Assembly (NCBI GenBank): GCA_946811695.1 | Contig: OX328132.1 | Coordinates: 57,468,197-57,532,196 of the forward strand | DNA: 64,000 nucleotides | Direction: 5' to 3' | Source of the DNA: Gonocerus acuteangulatus | Taxonomy: Eukaryota > Arthropoda > Insecta > Hemiptera > Coreidae | Shown here: one piece after another, positions 57,640 to 64,000 of the stretch | Position numbering within the stretch: the first letter of the stretch is position 1 | Layout: every line of letters starts with the position of its first letter | Program-made: the position numbers and the translations under genes | Notes under the pieces: generated by a model | The model's database searches: none | Told to the model about the DNA's origin: nothing | Seen by the model: only the letters and a program-made list of their open reading frames with translations

Positions 57640-58010
57640 AAAGATACTGAAAATGTGATTTCTTGGATTTCTTCTGCGAGTTTCACAATGCACACTCTTT
57701 ATCAAGCTACAACCAGCCTAATCTCATATTTTGAAAGATGCAGAAACCGTGTGAGGAGTTCGTGCAAGCTTCACAATACACGCTGCACACCAAGAAACTA
57801 CCAGCATAATCTCTTATTCTGAAAGATGCAGAAACTACGTGAGGAGTTCTTGCAAGCTTCACATTGCACGCTGCTCATCAAGTAACTACCGGCATAATCT
57901 ATTATTCTGAAAGATGCAAAAACTGCGCGAGGAGTTCTTGCGAGTTTCACAATGCACGCTGTTCATCAAGAAAAATCAGTTTAATCTCTTATTCTCAAAG
58001 ATGTTGGGGA
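57640..58010. repeat. 88-bp tandem repeat, about 4 units
   Basis: GAAAGATGCAGAAAC-type anchors at 57733, 57821 and 57909, a diverged one at 57996 and an upstream one at 57639. The unit contains GTGAGGAGTTCTTGC, AAGCTTCAC and ACGCTG. Confidence 0.88.
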
Positions 58011-58535
58011 TTGAATAATGCAACTTTGAAACTGATATCATAATTTTTTTTCCCGAAAAAGTGTTAACAAATTAGAATTTTAGTTTGGCGTACTCCAGAA
58101 CGACGAATTGAGTCGAAACATAACGTTTCAATCTATTATATTTAATGTAAAGGACGATTTTTTTTTATCGCCAGACTTGAGTAGTTTATCGTTTTGAGTT
58201 TTCGTATACTATCATAAATATCTCGCTTATGTTTACGAAATCACGTTAAGAGGGACCATTTCGGTTCGATATTTTAGCCCAATATTTTCGCAAAACTAGA
58301 GACATCATCGGAAACGCAGAGATGGATGGAACCATTGCTGCAAGTGGAACAGTTCTAACTGGCTTGGCCGGTCTAGGATATGCCGCTGACCAAGCGACCA
58401 AGAGCTGACTGAGTCATTTCCTGAGTACATTCCTTTGACTGCGATAGGCAACGTTCTGGGTGCGAGAAAACCCCCTAAGGCCAACTAACATATTTTTTTA
58501 AAAAGACTTTTTGTTTTAAAAAAACGATTTTTTTA
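58011..58535. other. Unassigned interval
   Basis: A 28-codon frame at 58322-58408 (MDGTIAASGTVLTG) is too short and isolated to call. Nothing else. Confidence 0.3.
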
Positions 58536-58640
58536 AGCGTGTTTAGACCCTCCCCACTGGGAGGAATGGCCGCTAATCGCTCGAATACGTCATCCGGAAG
58601 TAATGAAGAGGTATTTTTACGTTTCATAACCCATGAAAAA
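58536..58640 (-). repeat. R1 repeat 3' end fragment
   Basis: TTAAGCGTGTTTAGACCCTC, CTGGGAGGAATGGCCGCTAA, then GTCATCCGGAAGTAATGA. Diverged. Confidence 0.5.
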
Positions 58641-58677
58641 ACGATCGATCACACACACACTCATATATATACATATA

Positions 58678-58686
58678 CAGGGTGGC

Positions 58687-58741
<55 letters not shown>

Positions 58742-59630
58742 AATGTGGCTTCATCACTGAAGAGAACATTCCTCATGAATACCCTGTTTTGCCGTCGGAT
58801 TGGCAGGGATAGCCCTATTTCTTGGCCACCTAGATCACCTGAACTCACTCCGCTGGTCTTCTTCCTATGGGGTAAACTTAAAAATATGGTCTACTCTAAT
58901 CCGCCTAGTACACAAGACCAAATGCGAGGAAGGTTTGCTGAAGCCACCAGAGCCATATTGAAGGAACAAGTACAGAGAGCAGTTGACAGCATACGTTCCA
59001 GGCTTCAAAGGTGTCTGGAAGTTGAAGGTGGCATCTTTGAGGACACTATTCATTTTTGAAGAAATAAAAATACAGTAAAATGGATGCTTTGAAACTGCAA
59101 GATAAGAGCTTTCTTTACAATTTATTATTTAATCTATCAATGAAATAGGGTTATCACTTAAATTAAACGTCTCAAACGGAAAATCAGACTAAATACTTAA
59201 AAAAGATGCCTTATTTTCAATTTTATTGAAGTTATTAGGGGAAATAATCCTTTTAGAGGATCGGCCATATTTTTTTCAGAAAGTTGAGGAGAAATTACCT
59301 CCAAGTCATGTATCACACATCATAACCGACCTCTGTGAGTGCCTACAAAAAATCATTTAAATTTAAAACAATAAAATTTGAATCGCACGAAACTCATTTG
59401 ATTTTAAAGATATCGAAGTGCGGTTTGCGGCATGGGTTTTGTTTTTTAATTTCCTTTCAAATGATGTGCATAATAATAGGGGCCATCTGCAAACCTCAAC
59501 ATTTCATCTAGCGCCGAGCAGATAAAGAAAGCTTAAGTCAAGCCCTACAACTTTTACCTCTGACATTTTTTTCTTAGATCAACCGTTTGGCCGCAAAATT
59601 AGTTTGAGCCGTCTTATTTGGGACACCCCG
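58678..59630 (+). mobile_element. Mariner-like element, internally deleted
   Basis: CAGGGTGGCCCA at left and GGGACACCCCG at right with TA flanks. The left TIR runs straight into (TA)n (58688-58740) and then the transposase C-terminus. Confidence 0.7.
58742..59059 (+). pseudogene. Mariner-type transposase C-terminal fragment
   Basis: RDSPISWPPRSPELTPLVFF is the block around the third catalytic acidic residue (usually PxLTPxDFFLW). Here the D is V. LKNMVYSNPP and a helical tail ending DTIHF follow. No N-terminus, and the catalytic residue is lost, so it is dead. Stop at 59059. Confidence 0.82.
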
Positions 59631-59647
59631 TATATATATATATATAT

Positions 59648-60197
59648 CAGGGTGGCCCCAAAGTAGCGTTTATGCTACAAAATACTTAAATTCGATTCTG
59701 AGAAAAAAGTTCCTATCGACCAGACACATCATAAACCACGTTTTTCAGAATCCAAATCCTGGCAACTTCTCAACATGCGGTGTCAGAAGAAAAAGCTGCA
59801 AATAAATGTTGTAGACGTTTTCCAGCTTTCATTGAAGGCTCCTTGTAGTGGTTCAGTTATTCACAAGCAACTCCTATCCTTATACGTATTATGTCTCCTC
59901 AGTAGTTTGATGATAATATGCCTTGTTAATCCTCAACGCAAAATTATATTCCTTGGTACTAAAATGTGCAGAATTTAGCGGTCTACAACATTTATCTGTA
60001 GATTGTTTCTCTAACACCAGTAGTTGAGAAGTTACAGGCATTTAAACCTTGAAAAACTTGGTTATAGCAAGTTTTAAAAGCTCTAGCACCTCCAGGAAGC
60101 ATTTTTAGACCCATTTTGATATGAACATTTTTGCTCAGAATCAAATTTACTAGATCAAAGTACCTTGAGGATTAAACAATACTTTGGGGCCACCCTG
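59648..60197. mobile_element. Mariner-type MITE
   Basis: CAGGGTGGCCCCAAAGTA is mirrored by TACTTTGGGGCCACCCTG. Inner TTCGATTCTGAGAAAAAA and TTTTTGCTCAGAATCAAA also mirror. No coding content. Confidence 0.82.
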
Positions 60198-62439
60198 TAT
60201 ATGAATTTGATTTTCCTCCTCTGAAGTTCGCTATGTAACATTCTAAACGTGTATACTCAAACGACACTAGGTCAAGTAAAGTCTTCATTTATTATTATTA
60301 ATTAATAAATTCTTCAGCTAATAAATATAAAATAGTAAAACTATTGGCGTATATTGTAGTATGAATATTGGAATCTAATGGGAAGAAACTAGCTTGCTAA
60401 AGAATGGAGACTAGCTAGGCACTAAGCAGAATCCTTGGGAGTAGCAAGCTACTGCATTTCTAAAGGATCAAGTTCCGCGGGTTGAACAGCTCATCATTGA
60501 ACTTGCTTCTCCATTTACATCTGCTAATTATATTTTGAAGTTTATCAAAATCGAACCAACACAACACGTACCGGCCGAAATATATATATATATATACAAA
60601 TTGAACATATAAAGTGAACATTTTATTTATTTATTTTTTATTCATGTTGCTTGAAAGCGTGATATAGTTTTAATTGCATGTTGTTATTTATCTAGTTGTT
60701 TTTTTTTTTATTTTATTATGTTGTACCAATGGCATGTGTGCGTTAATATACTTTATATATCAAAATTTCTTATATTGTACCATTTATTTATTATTTATTT
60801 TTAATTACTTTAGAATTTGTAAAATTTTAGCATGTTCTTTTCTTTCATTTAGCAGCACTGCTTGTTTTTGTTTTTTTTTTTTAATGCTAGGAATATTGTT
60901 TATTCAGAGCTTGCTTTGATTTACAATGGTAATGCTGTTGTGCTGTTAATTAGCTTAGCATGATCCTAGAAGTACTAGCTACAACCTGGCAGACGGGTTA
61001 TAGTCATTGTTTTCGGCATTAAGCTTGTTTGTTTTACCATGTAAATTTTGAGGCTAAATAAATGCTCTTATTCATTCATTCATAAGATAAAATTAATAAA
61101 ACGGCTTAAAAAAAAATAAATAAATGTAAAATTAATCTAATTAATAATAAATATAAATTGAAACACAATAAATAATAATAATAATGCTATTAATATAAAA
61201 TAAATACTCTTGAATGCTTGAGGACTTCTTCGGAAGAGGTGAATCCTCCAACTGCCAAAAAGAATTTAAGAGCCTTTCAATTCTCTCTGAAGGTTAAACA
61301 TTGGTACTCAAAGGGATTTCAGATTCCTAGCTGGCTTAGGGCTCCTGGCTCTTTTCAGCCGATAGTACAGGATGTTCCTCCCACCAGATCCTGTGAATCA
61401 AACATCATTCTCCAAGTCATCCAGCATGCCAGTATATTTCGCCTATTTCTTCCGGTGGAGATCATCCAGCACATGAACAGTCTCAACCACTTGGACTTCC
61501 TCGATGTTCGCTTTGTTTTCCTTCAATAACGAAGGTATATCATACTACGATCATTGAATGTGGCGCCTACGTGGAGCTCATAGCAAAGCTGAGAGCCCTT
61601 CTCAGCCAGCACACACATCACTGGATCATGTCGCAGATCCCAAACACATTGTGACGAAGTAATGTTCTGATCCACATAGGTGGCCAGATAGAGAGGTAAT
61701 CAATCATTTATGCGGCCTCTGGTCATCTAAACGTCAGCCGAAGGCGCGCTGATGTGAGCATGAACAAGCTGAACAACGCCCTTTGCTGGTATTAGAATTG
61801 TGCCAGATTTTTGTTGTGATTACAATTTTACACAGACATATTCAGATTGAATAATAATTTTGTGGAAATCAGTTTGTGCAGTACACTTTTAATAAATACG
61901 ACGATACAACAATTACTACGCCCACATCAATTACTATTTGAATTAAAAACACTGGAAGAAGACTCAGAATACATGTGAGTCATTAAAACATGAATGAAAC
62001 CGATTGTATTATCACTTCTTGGTCAGAAGAATCTCTTCATTCATAAAAAGGGTGAAAGAGGTCATGTGATAAGATTATATGTGGATAGCTTTATATGAGT
62101 AAAAATAAGAAGTTAAAACATTTGGTCGTAAAGATTTTATATTCATTCATTCAATCCTTCTTAATTTTCAAAAACGCTGTTTAAATTGGAAATAAATTTC
62201 TTTCTAAATAGAAGATTTTATCAATTTTTTTAAATTCAAAATTGGAAATATTTTTGTTTAAATTTTTAAGAAGTTAGACTAGCAGGAACCAACCATATTT
62301 TTGTTTTTCCTGGTTTCTAGTGTGATATTGAAACATGTTTGTAGAAATTCTTATGTTCGTAAAACATCTGCTTCTGCAATATTTCCCGTAAACATCATAA
62401 TATATTTAGAAATTTATTTTAGCATTTTAACGCTAAACA
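60198..62439. other. Unassigned interval with a possible LINE 3' end
   Basis: 60980-61083 ends AGGCTAAATAAATGCTCTTA followed by (TTCA)n, as in 3' ends of some non-LTR elements. 61200-61790 is less AT-rich than its surroundings and may be an old transposon, but no frame matches a known domain on either strand. Confidence 0.35.
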
Positions 62440-63060
62440 GATTGAACTACCTGCTGAAAGGAAACTTACATGAAAGAGAAATTTTTGTTGTTACTAATCT
62501 GTCTATTAGCAAACATCCGCTGTGCATATGGAAAGCGGATTTCCATCAAGATTTCCCGCAATTCAATGGAAACGGGGTATTGAAAACAAAAATTCCAACT
62601 TCACGCTCATTTTTTATGACTATTTATCTTGACAGGTTCATTTCACTGCACAACGTATTAAAAAAAATGAGAAGAGTGATTAACTCAATAAAACGAAACC
62701 AACACATTTAAAACTTAAAGCACAATATTCTGCAGTTGAGAGCATTCGAATGTTCACTTTACCACGATTTCTTAGTCCTGTCTGTTAATAAAATTATATT
62801 TTCTAATACTTACACTTCTATAAAAGTAATGATATAACAATAAATTCTAGTTTTGATAAATATGGAACATGTGTACACATTTTTTAGTTACTCCGAAATT
62901 TTTGAGAACTCGAAAACTAAAGTCTTTTGGGTTTTCAGTATGTCGAAAACGGCTACAGATATCGTCTTAAAACTAGTTTCATTCGATTCACGAATTAAAA
63001 ATACTTATAAAGTTGAAGCCTTAGAAGGACTTTAGTTAAAGTTTTATAATAATTTTGAAG
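62440..63060 (+). repeat. R1-related repeat, diverged
   Basis: AAACGAAACCAACACATTTA, CACGATTTCTTAGTCC, GTCGAAAACGGCTACAGATA and AACTAGTTTCATTCGATTC follow the R1 order without the 3' end. Confidence 0.55.
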
Positions 63061-64000
63061 TGGGGTATCGAATAAAGTCACCTGAAAGTCGAGGTCTTAT
63101 ATTATTTTTTAGAGAACAGTGGAAAAGCTAGAATTTTGGTCTTGGGCTCTCAAGAAACAGGAATTGAGTTTAAAATGTATTAAGATGATAAATATTCATC
63201 AAAACTAAGGTAGTTTAATGAGATGCAGGTAGTTAGCCGTTGTGGAGATAAGAATTCAAGGAATGGTTGGGATTAAACTAAGAGAAAACGTAAGGTTTTC
63301 AGAAAGATCTGGGTTTGAACGTTTTGGCATGCTCCGAAAAATATAAATAAACACGATAACAAACGAGAATAACCCCAACAGTAAGAAATTAGGCAACACA
63401 GTAGTGCAAATTAGGCAAAAAAAAGGTTTTATTATGAAAAAATGTATCACAATTTTCATACAGAACTTCGTTGCGATTAAAAAAAATAATAATAAAGGCT
63501 CCAAATAATAAATGGCAAAGATACACATAATAGTATCTATGTTTTCTCTTAGCCGAATCCCAACCAATCCATGACATCTTAAGATAGTTAGGTGTGGGGG
63601 GGGGGGGGTGGAAGTTTGGTTTAGTTGAGGATGTAACAGAAAATAAATCTATTAACAGACATGAACAGTTTTGATATTTTCTAAAATATCTAGAATACGT
63701 AATGAGATGGAGAAAGCCGTTGAGGTAATGCGAAGCTAAGGAATGGTTGGGATTTGCCTAGGATAATAATAAAAAAATATATTGTTTTTTCTTATAATAC
63801 TCAAAAAAACTTATGATAATTGTGTGCTCATGTGGCTCGTTTTTCCTGTTTGCTGTTGGTTATTTCTCTGGATTTTGTTTTACATTGAACTGTTGTTAAT
63901 AGTTAAACCTACTGACAACCACCATTTCCACCATTTTGTATAATCTACTTATCTACCTAGTATAACGATTAGTTCTTAATGTACTGACGAATTGTTCATA
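63061..64000. other. PLE-type tail fragments, otherwise unassigned
   Basis: GGAATGGTTGGGATT occurs at 63260-63274 and 63740-63754, and the inverse AATCCCAACCAATCC at 63557-63571. A decayed hammerhead-like segment (GAGCATGCC, AAAACGTTC) is on the minus strand at 63312-63335. Confidence 0.45.

Noticed and set aside
58060..58120. Another hammerhead-like site (GACGAATTGAGTCGAAAC)
   Set aside because: GAAAC and a short stem are present, but the CUGANGA core cannot be fitted.
58322..58408. Small peptide frame MDGTIAASGTVLTG
   Set aside because: 28 codons, isolated, no supporting context on either side.
61218..61529. 103-codon frame on the plus strand
   Set aside because: No recognisable domain; the opposite strand also lacks one. 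The region is probably an old transposon.

Overview
The window is AT-rich eukaryotic nuclear DNA, most likely from an arthropod. It has GT-AG introns, a Jockey-type LINE, Penelope-like, Tigger, mariner, Harbinger and hAT-like elements, tRNA- and 5S-derived SINEs, and more than a dozen long (TA)n tracts. The species cannot be fixed from sequence alone.

The left half (311..33450, minus strand) is one complete host gene, TBCK (TBC domain-containing protein kinase-like). I could rebuild 15 coding exons. All introns are GT-AG, all phases join, and the predicted protein is 808 residues: N-terminal pseudokinase, central Rab-GAP TBC domain, C-terminal rhodanese-like domain. No other host gene was recognised.

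The introns are packed with mobile DNA. Intron 6 alone is 13.7 kb. It holds a Harbinger remnant, two Penelope-like elements (PLEs) head to head that form an almost perfect 1.84-kb palindrome, a foldback, and an intact Jockey-type LINE nested in a Tigger element. Other introns hold tRNA-SINEs, a 5S-headed SINE and large inverted-repeat elements.

The right half (33451..64000) is intergenic or deep flanking DNA. It is built from an abundant roughly 1-kb repeat (called R1 here), a short companion repeat (R2), hAT-like MITEs with 8-bp target duplications, mariner derivatives, SINEs and four tandem-repeat arrays of 21, about 57, 108 and 88 bp.

The strongest unexplained signal is a set of hammerhead-ribozyme-like motifs near the ends of the coding PLEs and of several non-coding repeats. 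Stem III is a short self-complementary word, and one extra base lies 5' of stem II. In three places two copies face away from each other at the ends of an inverted repeat, the same layout as the coding PLE pair. These pairs would fold into long hairpins if transcribed within TBCK pre-mRNA.
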